This document shows positions 46,725-58,389 of a DNA stretch of 64,000 nt, one piece after another. The notes below the pieces were generated by a model, which saw nothing but the letters and a program-made list of their open reading frames with translations, made no database searches and was not told where the DNA came from. This DNA comes from Heterocephalus glaber (taxonomy: Eukaryota; Chordata; Mammalia; Rodentia; Bathyergidae): positions 3,609,729 to 3,673,728 of the forward strand of contig NW_004624880.1 of assembly GCF_000247695.1 (NCBI RefSeq), given 5' to 3'. Within the stretch, counting starts at the first letter, position 1; each line of letters starts with the position of its first letter. A program made the translations under genes and the position numbers.

Positions 46725-49700
46725 CTGAAAAGGGAATTCCAATTCATTCAGGCCAGTCTACTGCTCATTTCAGGCATTTCAATAGCAACCCTGTGACTTT
46801 TACTGTATTATTTATCACTTGTATTATAAGTTATTTAATATGCCCTTTTAAAAAAAATACTCACTTTTCTAGATAAAAATACATCAGTGAAAGAACATTT
46901 TGATCAGCACCTCCATTGGAAAACCACTAGGATACACCACAGACAAATATAAAACATCATGCCATTACCAGAATAATATCAGATTTTACCGAGCCCCAGC
47001 TCCCTGCCTAGTCTCTGGGCCTTGTCCCTCTTAGTTAAAATGCACTGGCAAATGGTAAATAAAGACTAGCTCTAGTGAAACTCTCTTGACATAATCAGGA
47101 GAATTGACAGAGAAATTTAAAAAGAACTTTTTAGAAGTTATTTTGACTAAAGATTCAATGTCACTTAAGAACCTGTTTATGTACTATCTACATCACTTAG
47201 AGTCCTCATTCTGTATTTTCGGATGTGGAACTTTGGTTTCACAGGACTTCCCATGATCTGGTGCATCACATGTCCCAACACTCCCAGCTCCATGGGAGTA
47301 GGAAGCATGAGGTCTTGAACAAATCTTGGCTCCACTTTTAACTGGAGGGCTTCTCTGGGCCACGTGTAATAACTTGAAAGCCAGGCAGCTGTACTAAATA
47401 CTTTCCAGGGCTCCATCCAAACTGTCAAGTTTGTATTTCAAAAGAATTTTTCACATCCACGTGCACTACTTGAAAAGCTTCATGTACTTTACTCAATTCA
47501 ACAATATTTATTAAACATTTCTTATATGAGAAGTGTGATAAGATACAGGGCAAATTGGTTTGTGTGTTTTATATAATCTGAACTTACCCATATGTAGAGG
47601 TTGTTCATAAGGCAGTTTTATTAGTGTATCAAAAAAGGACTCATTCAATCAGTGCATTTTTACTGAATGGCTAATTTAAATCTTTTCAGAGATTGGGTGA
47701 AATATTAGCTAATTATTTATTTGCCTCCATTAGTAAAGCACTCAATTCTTAGGCAGCTTTCTTGGACTGCAGGTCACACCCTGGTGAACTGTGAAATACT
47801 TTGAAGGGCCAAATCCAGCTACCTACTCTTCCCATAAGAATAGAAGATTACAAAGGCCTCACACACTTAAATGTAAATGTGGTCCCATAAAACTTCTATT
47901 TTAATTACATGTGCTTTTACGCCTACATAACACACAGCTACAGGGTCATAACATAAAATGTGTTGCTCACTAGGGGTCACAGCCAAGAATTTGAAAGCCA
48001 CGTATCTTGGCAATGTGGAGAAATATAAAGATGTTTTTAAAAAAACACAAAAACTATCCCTGATATCAGGGAACATACCAGCCAAGAGTTGGGCTTCCTG
48101 GTATGGTCTGAAAAGACTATCAGATATAACTTGATTTTCAAATACAGTTGTCAAGTCATGCTAAACCAACAAATAGATATCTGTTGGCTCATTTTCATCT
48201 CATCTCTCGCTATCTCTCTTGGGACCACTGCCCTTCAGTGCCATAGCCCAATCTCATCAGACATTCCCAAGAGCCTTGCAGTCAGACTGGCTCCTTTCTA
48301 GTAGCCACTGCAAGCAGGAACAACTGAGGATAATCTGAAATCAGTACACCCTTTGCCATTTTCATGGTTCCATCATTGCCTGATCTCATATGATCTGCAG
48401 CCCAATCCACAAGGGGCGAAGCAGGCAGGTTTCTTGGTCCCTAATAAAGACTCAGCACACAGCAGAGATAAGCAGCCAGCAGATTCCAGCAGAGCAGATA
48501 GGACAGGCGTGGGAAACCTGCAGACGTGCAGCCAGCCTACCCAGGCAGGCATGCTAAGCGCCATTTGTTTTTATTTTGATTGGAGTAAGAGGGGTTGCAG
48601 AGGAAGAGGAAAATTTTAACATTTGTTATTTTATTAAAAAGCATAACAGCAATCATGAAAGAAGTAATCCAAGGATTTCTTGGATTTTTATGTATTTTTA
48701 TTTAGTTTTAACACTATTTAACACTATTATCTACTTTGAAGTATGGTTCTCTGTCAGTGCTCTAGGGGAAGTTGGTTCCAAGACCCCTAGAGATACCAAA
48801 TTCTGGGAATGATCAAGGGGCTGTGCTGTCACCTTGGCAGCACTCACCTTTAAGGGAATGCCTGTCCTGTACAGTCTAAGTCTTGCTGCTCATAGGGCAG
48901 ATGTACAGATAAACAGCATCATATCCCTTAGGCACCTGGCAGAACTGCAGGCCCAGGAACTCCCTGAAGCAGAAAGCATTTTAACAAGACCCCAAGTGAT
49001 CCACACTCACATTAAAGTTTCAGAAGCACTGGTCTAGACCAGAAGTAGTCAAAACCAGTTGGCTGTTTTAATAAAGTTTTACTGGACCGCAGCCATCCCC
49101 CTTCTGTGCAGCTGCTTTCACTCATTTGTGGGCACTACCACAGGCAAAGCTGAGTAGGTGCAACAGAGACCACAGAAGCCATATGATCTTCAGAGCTGAG
49201 AACATTTCTCTAAGATCCTGTCCCAACCTCTGGTCTAGACATACCAGAGGGTACTAGCTTTAGTAAGTGTATAGTCCCTTTGTCCCTCTGCAACCACTGA
49301 AATGTGCATTCTGTTTATGTTCAAAGCAAAGCTCTATCGACACCTCTGCCTAAGGTAAAACTGTTTCCTCCTGAATCATAGACTGGTGGGACTGTCAGGG
49401 AGCTCAGAAATCCTATGCACTCTACTGCTGGAATCATCTTCCTATAGCTAAGCTTTGTTCTGACCAATACTCCTCAGAAGTCTTCAAGGCCCCTCCTGCT
49501 TATAGAATTAATGCCCTTTAGGGCCTCCAATCCTACTGTGCCTGATCTTTTCAACCTCATTTCCACTCATTGCTCCTGCTTGCTACCTCCAAAAGGCATC
49601 CAAACTAAATTGCCAAAGCTCTCCTGCCTCCACACTACCACACTGCTGCTACCTGGTCTTGAAATCCCCTGTCCACGTATCCTGATGCTTCTGTAAAGTC

Positions 49701-50320
49701 CATCTCAAACAGGACTTCCTCTAAAACTTCCCTGCTCCACCAACTGCAACTCACAGCCTTTACCTTCTTTTCAGTAATCGCAGTAAAAGCACCTGTTCTT
49801 CCCGTAAGGTACCTGCCCCTTTCCATCTCCTGCCATAGTTATTTAGGCACAAGTCATTTCTACTCTTAGCATTTCCAACAGTGCCTTGGATATTTTGCTA
49901 AAATAGTAAGTTATGAGGAAGAAGTACACAAACACACACGCACACACACCTTCATTTCAGAGAAAGAAATAAGTCTTTCTAGGATATGGGTCCTATGAAA
50001 AATTGTTACCTACAGTGGAACCTTCAGCACTCTCCTTTTTCAGGTCACCCTCCTAGAAGTAAATCCCAGAGCTTTTATCCCTGAATAAACGACTAGCTTC
50101 CCTGGGTCACAGCACCCCAACTGCTTCATACAGCTGTAAGAACTAGAGGGCAACTTTTGAAAACATATTTCCTGCAACATAAAAGATACTTTTAAAATGT
50201 TTATTCCCTTCTATTCCTTTCCCTTTAACAGGGGAAAGGGCCATGCACTTGTCTCTTTCCCCAACACTGCTGAGGGAATATAATGCAACTTGATCCCCCA
50301 GCGGTGCGAGAAGCACCAAC
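46725..50320 (-). other. SORL1: SORL1 intron within the 10CC module
   Basis: This 3.6-kb intron contains MER5-like (48820-49035) and hAT-like (49037-49250) DNA-transposon remnants and an L2-like fragment (49470-49860: ctccaaaaggcatccaaact, catctcaaacaggacttcct). A short CA repeat lies near 49929-49949. No gene is seen. Confidence 0.7.
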
Positions 50321-50507
50321 CATTCATAGTCTTCCCGGGTGCAGGAGCAGTTGGACACGACCACTGGCCTATCAAAGTCTTCTCCATTAAAGCAGGTTGC
50401 GTGGGGGGTCCTCCGTTTGAAGACAGTCTTGTGTCCGAGCAAACACTCATTGCCCCGCTCATCAGAAGGTGACCATAGCTTGTAGTCGTTCTCTGTGCAG
50501 GGAACCC
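50321..50507 (-). CDS. SORL1: SORL1 exon: 10CC module, first part (six cysteines)
   Basis: This 187-nt exon (phase 1 to phase 2) encodes [21 protein letters not shown] at its start and [10 protein letters not shown] at its end, with a final split cysteine codon. Six of the ten 10CC cysteines are here. In sortilin-family receptors 10CC packs against the VPS10 propeller and stabilises it. The acceptor tttgtcctcag is good. The donor reads TG|GTTGGTGC, an unusually weak consensus with T at +3. It is chosen because it preserves the cysteine codon and frame with the next exon. Confidence 0.94.
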
Positions 50508-51707
50508 CTGAGGACAAACCAAGTTAATGCGAAGCATCAGAGCCAGACCCATGCATGGCTTCCTGCCTCACTTGCCCCATCAGCTTAGTGTCCCACTTCC
50601 TATGCATATTGCTGCCACCCAGCAAGCACACAGAGCTCAGGAGCTGTCCCATGCTCTAACTGACTCGAGCTGAAGCTGGTAGCACTCACAAGAATAAAGA
50701 TGATGCCACATGAGACACAAATGTTCATCCCAGAAAGCTGGGAAGAAATAAGCCACTTTTTAGCACCATCCAAACTTCTAAATTATTTTAAGAGAGTTAA
50801 CAGTTCCCTTTATGTAACCAGGGGTGTTTCTTTCCTAGGGAAGTAGGGACAGGTAAATCCTTGACAGGTGATATCATTCAGGACTATTATTCCCTGCTTG
50901 CTTCCTCAGTAGTTTGGACACATCTGGTAGGACAGCTGAGCACACTGGAGAATTCACTTGCCTTTTGGGGAGGTGCAGGATCTTTGTGGAAAGAGGATGA
51001 GAAATAGCAAGACAACTTGTATTCACCCTACTGCCCCACATTAATTTCAAATATCAGTAGAGTACTTTCTATGAATCCCAGATATACCTGTGTCTGTCTT
51101 GGTACCTGTGTCTTTTAAATATGTCTTCAGTGAGATTAAACACTATTTGAAGCTGTTACAGCACTGTCAATTCAACACTATTCAAACTGGTAAAGACTTA
51201 TTAAACCCTGATGTGAGACAATCAGGCTATTCAGCAGATAGAACATAAGCTTGCACAGGACTTATTCTTGTTTTTAGGGGTCTTATAATCTAGTTAAAGG
51301 AAGATGACACACACAGAGTAACAAACACAAATTATAACCCAAAGAGTAATGAATATGCTTATTTCTGGGCATAGAAAAGACAGGCAATGTCATCTGGTTG
51401 AGATGTCGGAGACAAGTGTGTTGGATCTGGAAATGTAAACAGGATTGCAAATAATGGAGGCAGAATGGCTGGAGACAAGAAAGGTCAGGTGAAGTTCTGG
51501 GCAGCTGGAAATATGATGTCCCAGGCAGATTAGTAGGAAAAGGGTAGGAGAACATAAGGAGGTTCAGAGGGCCTGCTGAAGAGTTTCACTTCTCCCTGTT
51601 TACTTACATGTCCCATGTCTAGACTAGCAAATTGTGACTGGACTCCAGACAGTTCTGAGAGGACCCTGGATCACTGGACACAATGAATGCCTTACAGATA
51701 GTAAGTC

Positions 51708-52046
51708 CTTGCTGTAGTTTGATATGCCATATTCCCCAAAGGGCCAGTATTGAAGGCTTGGTCACCATCCTCTGTTGCTATTGGGAGGAGGTGGGGGTGG
51801 AGCCTAGTGAGAGGAAGTCAGGTCACTGGGGAACCTTAGTGAGACCCCAGACCTCTCTCTTTAATTCCAACTCTCTCTTTGATTCCAAGCAGCCATGGGG
51901 TAAGCAGGCTTCCTCCACCACAGCTCCCACCATGCTGTTCTGTACTTTGTGTGGACTGAAATCATGAGCCAAAATCAATCTTTCCTCCTTTTATAAACGG
52001 ATTTTTCTCAGGCATTTTGTCAAACAGACAGAAAGCTGACTAACAT
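51708..52046 (+). mobile_element. MaLR-type solo LTR
   Basis: It starts tgctgtagtttgatatgcc, contains gggaggaggtgggggtggag and ccatgctgttctgtactttg, and ends gctgactaaca. No clear target duplication was found. Confidence 0.65.
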
Positions 52047-52123
52047 AAACATACTCATTGAATATGTCCCCTTGGGATTGCTGATTTGAAAAAGTGTTCA
52101 TTAGCTCATTCAGTCATTCATTC

Positions 52124-52181
52124 AATAATTCACATATGGTGCTTGCTTCGGCAGTACATATACTAAAATAATTCACATATG
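52124..52181 (+). pseudogene. RNU6 (fragment): Tailless U6 snRNA retropseudogene fragment with target-site duplication
   Basis: Positions 52139-52168 read GTGCTTGCTTCGGCAG then TACATATACTAAAA, the first 30 nt of U6 snRNA with two C-to-T changes. The perfect 15-nt repeat aataattcacatatg lies directly before it (52124-52138) and after it (52167-52181, overlapping the U6 A-run by two bases). The U6 5' end is exact, but the 3' 75 nt and any poly(A) are missing. It cannot encode a functional U6 RNA. Confidence 0.85.
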
Positions 52182-52391
52182 TGTCAGCCATAGATTTAGA
52201 CCTGTTGTGTGCCAGGGGACTACACAAGGACACTAGGATGCAAAGAATAATGCACACACCTACAATAAGAACCAAGTAGACCTTCACTGCTGCTGTGTCA
52301 CAGCTAACTTGCAAAGAATCACAAACTCTCCTGGGGATGTACCAGAGGTCAATCAGTATCTGTGGAAAGGGCCAAAGGGGCATTGGCTTAC

Positions 52392-52570
52392 CCAAGGCAT
52401 CAGTGGCATTGACCTGGAGGATGAGCCAGCTGTGGACATTTTCCTTGTTGGATCCAAAAATGGTGAAGACAGTGCTCTTCTCCCCGGGCTCTGTGAGGAG
52501 CCCATACACAAACACAGGCTTCTCAGAGAAAATGTATGTCTTCCACGTCTCCCCTTCATTGGTACTGTAT
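52392..52570 (-). CDS. SORL1: SORL1 exon: end of VPS10 propeller with Asp-box
   Basis: This 179-nt exon (phase 2 to phase 1) encodes about 60 residues, starting [18 protein letters not shown] and ending [14 protein letters not shown] is a BNR/Asp-box-type motif (S-x-D/N-x-G-x-T-W), the hallmark of blade hairpins in VPS10 and sialidase propellers. An N-glycosylation sequon (NAT) is near the C-terminal end. The acceptor is cattgcgcag and the donor is TTGG|GTAAG. It is preceded by an intron of about 10 kb and followed by the 10CC exons, which close the VPS10 region in this family. Confidence 0.95.
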
Positions 52571-55560
52571 CTGCGCAATGCAAAAAAAACGAAACCTTGT
52601 AGTTATAGTCCCGGCTATAGCAGGGCAATCTATAGCTGTATCAGAAATCAAGGAAGCTTCGGAGACTAATGTAGTCACCTCAGATGGACACAGGAGCCAA
52701 ATGATGGGACTCCAAATGGCCACATTTAGGAAAATTGTAACTTTTTATAAAAAAAAGAAAAATGGTAGTGATAGATTACACACTGGGTGAAAATAGCACA
52801 TCGATCTCTACTAATACAAGGGAGATAAGCAAAGGAGGGAAAAGTTTTTTTCTTACTTTGGAATGCCACCTAGTAAATATTAAAAAACAATAACAGAATG
52901 AGAAAAATTATCATTCTGCAACGCTCACTGTAACAATCAAATAAGAAAAGGATCTTCACTGGATGCTAAAACTACTAGTTGAAAGTTTTGGAGACCAAGA
53001 TGTTCACACGGCCTGAAGATATCAACTCCTAGATAAATCATTCCTTACACAGAGGGAAATGTAATTTTACAATAGATGATGAGTCACAAACTTAACCAAA
53101 TTTAGCATCACCAATAGTCAGGCAATCTGAAATTATGTGCCTGGTGAGTAAAGTATCAAAATAAGACATCATCTAACCACTTCACACAAGCAGACAAATC
53201 TAAAACGTGGACATTCAACATGATGACTGCTATAGATCTTTCCAAAATAAGTCAAGGCCATGGAAACTGAGCAAACAAAACAGGCAGAGGGCTTGTTACA
53301 GATTAAAAGAGAACAAAGAGGTAAATAACCAAATGCAATGCAGAAATCAATCCAGGATATAGCCCTAGATTGACTGAACCCTGGATTAGAGGAAAATACT
53401 TTAAAACATATGCATCAACAGCAAAGGAGATAACTGAGAAAATATAACTACAGCCTATAAGTAATAAGGAGCTCATCTTAGTTTTCTTAGGTTTGGTACT
53501 AGCATTGTGACTAAATAGGAAAATGCTCTTACTGGAGATACATGTTTAAGTACATAATGGTGAAGGAATATGAGTTTGCAACCTTGTTTCAAATGACTCA
53601 GGCTCAAAAACGATGAACAGATAAACTCAATTAGATAAATGTCTAGATAGGAGAAGTAAAGCAAATTAACTAAATATTGACAGCGACTGGAGGGGAAGAT
53701 TACACAGCTGTTTCTTTACACAGTCCTTCCAACTTCTCTGTGACCTGAGAAATTCAAAGGTTGAAGGAAAAAAAAAGTGTGTCGGGGAGACTATATCAGA
53801 TCCAGAAAGCAAGCCCTTGGAGGAAAATGTAGCACTTAAGCAACTGTACTAATTTTAAATCATCTGTTGTGTAGAAGGGAGAGGGTAGAGGAGAAGGGAG
53901 GGGCCACAAGAAAATCTGCCTGATACTTGCTTTATCATCCAGTGAGCTGTGAGTTGCTCTACACAAGAAACCTCCCAGTTGGAGCTTTCTTTAGAGCCAC
54001 AGAGCTATGGGGCTCTCTTAATTCCTAATTAAATACAAACCTTTTTCCTTCACTTATCCCATTTTTTGAGATTTTAGTTTTATTCCCTCAGGACTCTGAT
54101 ACTGGAAACAAATCTTTTCACAACCTTACCCAATCCAAACACTTTCCCTGATACTGAGATTTCTTAAACTGACAATTCTTTTAAAAGCTACAGGTTAAAT
54201 CAAGTGGTGGGGCTGCATAGCAACATAATGAATGTCAATGGAAGACTAAGTGAACTCCTCCACATATCTTGTAAGAGGGGAAGTTCTTATCTGGCTGATG
54301 GCTTTTTTGGTTTAAGTGAATTTGAAAGCAGATTTAAGTGAATTTTGGAATTTGGATGAGTTAACTAGTTTAATCTCCTTGTACCAATGTGATGAGGTAA
54401 AGACATAGCTAGGGCCACTTGTAAAGCAAACTGCAGAGTTGAGTTGGCTTATTAATCATACATGATGGGAGTAATTTACCCACTCTGTGATAATGTTGGT
54501 AGTTCATCTATTCATACACTGCAAAGTTAATTTCTTTTAAGAGCTCCTCCAACCAAAGATAACCTCAGGAAATGAATCATCTCATTTCTTGAAAAAGTCC
54601 CAGAGGACTACGACAGTAACATGAATGAGACCAACCAACAGGTGCATGGCCAAGCACAAGCTTGTATCTGAGAATAAACTGCTCTTTTAGAAAACAGGCT
54701 GGTTTCCTTTTTCTAGAATTTTGGGGGAAGAGTAGTGACATCACTAGCTGCAATGGTTAAGGAAACATCTATTATGGACTGGGTTCTGATTTGTAAAGAA
54801 GAACTTGTGTGGGTGAAATGAAAGTGGCAAGAATCTCAAAAGAGAACAAACCAACTCAAGGAGATACATACAGGGACATAGTCCTTAGCAATAGAGAATT
54901 CAAATTGTTTAGTTAAAAATATAGACAAAAAATTCCATGGCCAAAAACTCAAGAGAATAGAAGCTTGGACAATAGTAGTATAAAATAATTAAAACATAGC
55001 CACAGATACTTTTAAAGGGGATAGCCATGGTAGGCACCTAATTTATGATGGTATCCTGTGGCTACACAAAAACATCGTTGATAATCTTAGATTTATAAAG
55101 AACATGCTCAAGATAGAAAAAGTCATATAAACAAGGGCAAAAAAATTAAAGAACAGCAATCACCTGCCAGCTCATTCTAGCTATAATTTTTATAGCTAGG
55201 AATCTGTTAGACGAGTAGCCAGATAACTCAGGTTCAAGAAGAGTCAAGGATTATGTTTCAAATTACTAAAAGAACCGGTAGATCGGTGGGTCAATAGGCT
55301 GGTGGGCTGGTTAAGTAATAAGTCTTGCAAAGAATTAGAAAAGAATAGGACCACTGTTCTGATGGCCAATGGTCTAAACAATGATAGGAAAAAAAATAAT
55401 TTCTATTTGATTTTTATCTTTGTGACAAACAATATCTTCAAACTGGACAAGCACAAAAATAAAGGAGAGAGTTAAAGGAAAATGAGTATAAAATAAATTC
55501 CAGAGAACAGAAAGATGTAAAGATAGAATAATTACAGAGCCCTTCTTTTGGGTGAAGGGC

Positions 55561-55760
55561 AGTACTGGGGATTGAATCCAGGGCCTTTCCATTGAGCTAC
55601 ATACACAGCCCTTTATTTATTTTGTTTTTTTGTTTTGTTTTATTTGAGATATTGTCATGCTAAATTGCCTAGGCTGTCCAGGCTGGGCTCAAACTTGCAA
55701 TCCTCCTGCCTCAGTCACCCAAAGTGCTGGGAGTAGAGGCCTACACCGTGATGCCAGGCT
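55561..55760 (-). mobile_element. B1-ID dimer SINE
   Basis: On the plus strand: agtactggggattgaatcca, a T-rich linker, gagatattgtcatgctaaat, then ggctgggctcaaacttgcaa and cctcctgcctcagtcaccca. ID and B1 parts are both clear. Confidence 0.88.
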
Positions 55761-56820
55761 CACAGTTCCTTTTAATAACCTCTAGGGTAGTCTTGAATTA
55801 CAAAGATCTCAAAGTCTAGAGGAGGAAAATTGGTTTTATTTACCTAAGAAGAAAAGGTGGTTTTGAGAAGGGACTGAAACAGGTGATTTGAGAGCTCTTA
55901 GGAATACTGTAAAAGAAAGTGAATGCTGGGAACACAAATGGTGTCATACACAAGTCACAACAAACTAATCCCACTTCCTTTTCTCCTAGTTAATTCTCGA
56001 AAAACAGGATAATGATAACATTATTTTCTTATGAAAATCTTTGCAGACCACACTGGTAGGTAACAGTCATTCATTAACTGCTAGTAAAACAAACAAATGT
56101 TAAGGGGGCCAATACATTGTTTGATCTCAACCCAAAATAAGACTTCTACTTCTCAAAGTGCTCAACACATCTGTCAGGATCTGGACAGCAATCTGCAAGG
56201 TAAATTTACCACACTTGCAAAGGTATAAGGCTAAACGTACAGATAATATAATAAATGCCAAAAATGGAATTCAAAATGGTACCATACATCAAAAGAATAA
56301 GCAAAAATTAAAATAAAAATAAAACTTCCATGTGTAGTTTCAAAGAATTACCTGCTCAAATATAAGATAGGAAAACATCTGACCTTTAATAAGATCCACA
56401 AGAAAAAAGAACCTCTGATATTTTAAGTTGACTTGAACTCAGCCTTTTGATTTAAGTTACAAGATGGAGAAAGCTCAAAAAAATTACACTGAGTAAAAGA
56501 AGCCAAAGGCAAAAAATAAATAAATCAACATACAAAACTGTGAAATAGGCAAAATTAGCCTACAGTGATGAAAATAAAATCAGACCAAAGTTGCCTCTAC
56601 TGTGTGGAAAGATGGGGGTGAGTAGCACTGACAAAGAAGGTACACACAGGTATTTTCTGGGGTGACAGCAATACTCTACATCTTGACATGCATCCTTCAG
56701 AACTAATTAAATGGTGTACTTAAGATCTGAGCATCTTGTGGCATGTAAATGACATCTCAGTTTTTAAAACAATATAATTGAAGTCACAAGTTTGAGGTTA
56801 CTGTCAAAAATGAAAACGCA

Positions 56821-56912
56821 GGGGCCTGGGGATATAGCTCAATGGTAGAGCATTTAGCATGCAGCAGACTCTGGGTTCAATCCCCAAGCAATATAGGAAG
56901 AAAAAAGGAAAT
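56821..56912 (+). mobile_element. ID-type SINE
   Basis: It reads ggggcctggggatatagctc, aatggtagagcatttagcat and gggttcaatccccaagc, then an A-rich tail. Boxes A and B are both near consensus. Confidence 0.88.
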
Positions 56913-58016
56913 GTAGCCTTAGGTTTGTATTAAATAGAAATAGAATCATGTAGGTCATCTTCTGCATACTTCAGGTTATTGGAGTCAGATCTGGGATCTA
57001 CATTTTTAAGGCATCAAATCATGAGGCAGACCTGTGGCAGAACCTAGAAGGTGGAGATTCAGGGTCTTACGGCACACAAGGAAAGGAACTGGGGACATTT
57101 TCACTGGAAATGGTAGATGCGCAGAAGGACAAGGATGGAGTTCTCTAATGTCTGAAAGGCTTTCTGACAAGAGGAAATATCTGCTATCTGTTTCCAGGGA
57201 GCAGAATTAAGCCCACTGAATAGAAATTGTAGTACAGAAAATTTGGGATCTCTCTTACCAGAAAAGTTTCACTCATAAATGAAGGAATGAACAAACTAAC
57301 AAACTATTTCAAAGCAAAATAGAATTGCCCATTACTAGAATTGTTCAAGCAAGACTGGGATGATACTCATCACAGGTGGCAGAAGACTGAACCAGATGAC
57401 ATCATACATCCAGGTCACTGTTATTAGACATCTGCCCTGGCCAAGTGGCAGCTACTTCAATCCAACTTGTCCAAATCTGCCTTCATGACATGGCCCTGCA
57501 TGCCTCCTCGTTTCCCTGTTTTGCTATGAGTGGTACAGTCACCAGTCCTGCTGCCACAGGTCAGTGAGAAAGTGTGTCCTGCACAGGTAGTCCTCAAACC
57601 TACCCCAGCACCAGTTCTCATTTCCAGCATTGCTCCCCTTAAATCCATCCTCTGTATTCTGGCAGAGCTATCTCCCTACAGTGCAAACATGGCCATCTCA
57701 TTCCCCACTTAAAACTCTCAAAGGACCCTACCATCTCAAAAGCAAAGTTTAATCTTCACAGTAAGGCAAAGAGAAGGCCCCCAGTGCCTTGCCTCTACTT
57801 ATATACCTACCTTCAGCCTTATTTCTCACCATCCAACTCTCATTTTAAAAGAGCCACATGTTGCACAATGATTTGTGCTGCCACCTTTGCTCAAGCTCTC
57901 TCTAATCCTGAAATGGCACTGGATCTTGCTTTTTATCCTCAAATTTCAGCTCAAGCTTACTGCTTCAGAGAATCCTTCCTTATCTCCCCAGGCAGCACCA
58001 CCTGGTCTGTACTGGG

Positions 58017-58389
58017 TGTTAAGGTTTAGATCTAAAATGTCCCCTCAAAGGCTCATGTGTTCATAGGTGGGACTTTTGGAAAGTGATTGAATCATGGGAG
58101 CTGTAGACTCATCACAGGGCTATCAGGAAGTTCAGACTGATCAGAAGAGGCAGGTCACTAGGGATATAACATGGAAGGGTGTATTCTTGTCCCTGGATCC
58201 TCCCTTCTCTCTACTTGGCCACTGTGAGTTAAGCAGCTTTTCTCTACCAGGCCTTTCTGCCATGCTGTTTCTGCCTTGGGGCCAGCCAACTATGGACTAA
58301 ACCTCCAAAAGCATGATCCAGAATAAATCTCTCCTGAAAGTTGTCAGTGTAAGTTATTTTGTTCCAGTAACAGGAAAGCAGCTAACACA
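58017..58389 (+). mobile_element. MaLR-type solo LTR with 5-bp target duplication
   Basis: The element begins TGTTAAGG and ends CTAACACA. The 5-bp ctggg is directly repeated at 58012-58016 and 58390-58394. Inside are gccatgctgtttctgcctt and an aataaatctctcc poly(A) region. It split an L2-like fragment (57.4-58.0 kb). Confidence 0.82.

Noticed and set aside
56821..56905. tRNA-like boxes A and B
   Set aside because: The sequence is an ID SINE with poly(A); it does not fold as a complete tRNA cloverleaf.
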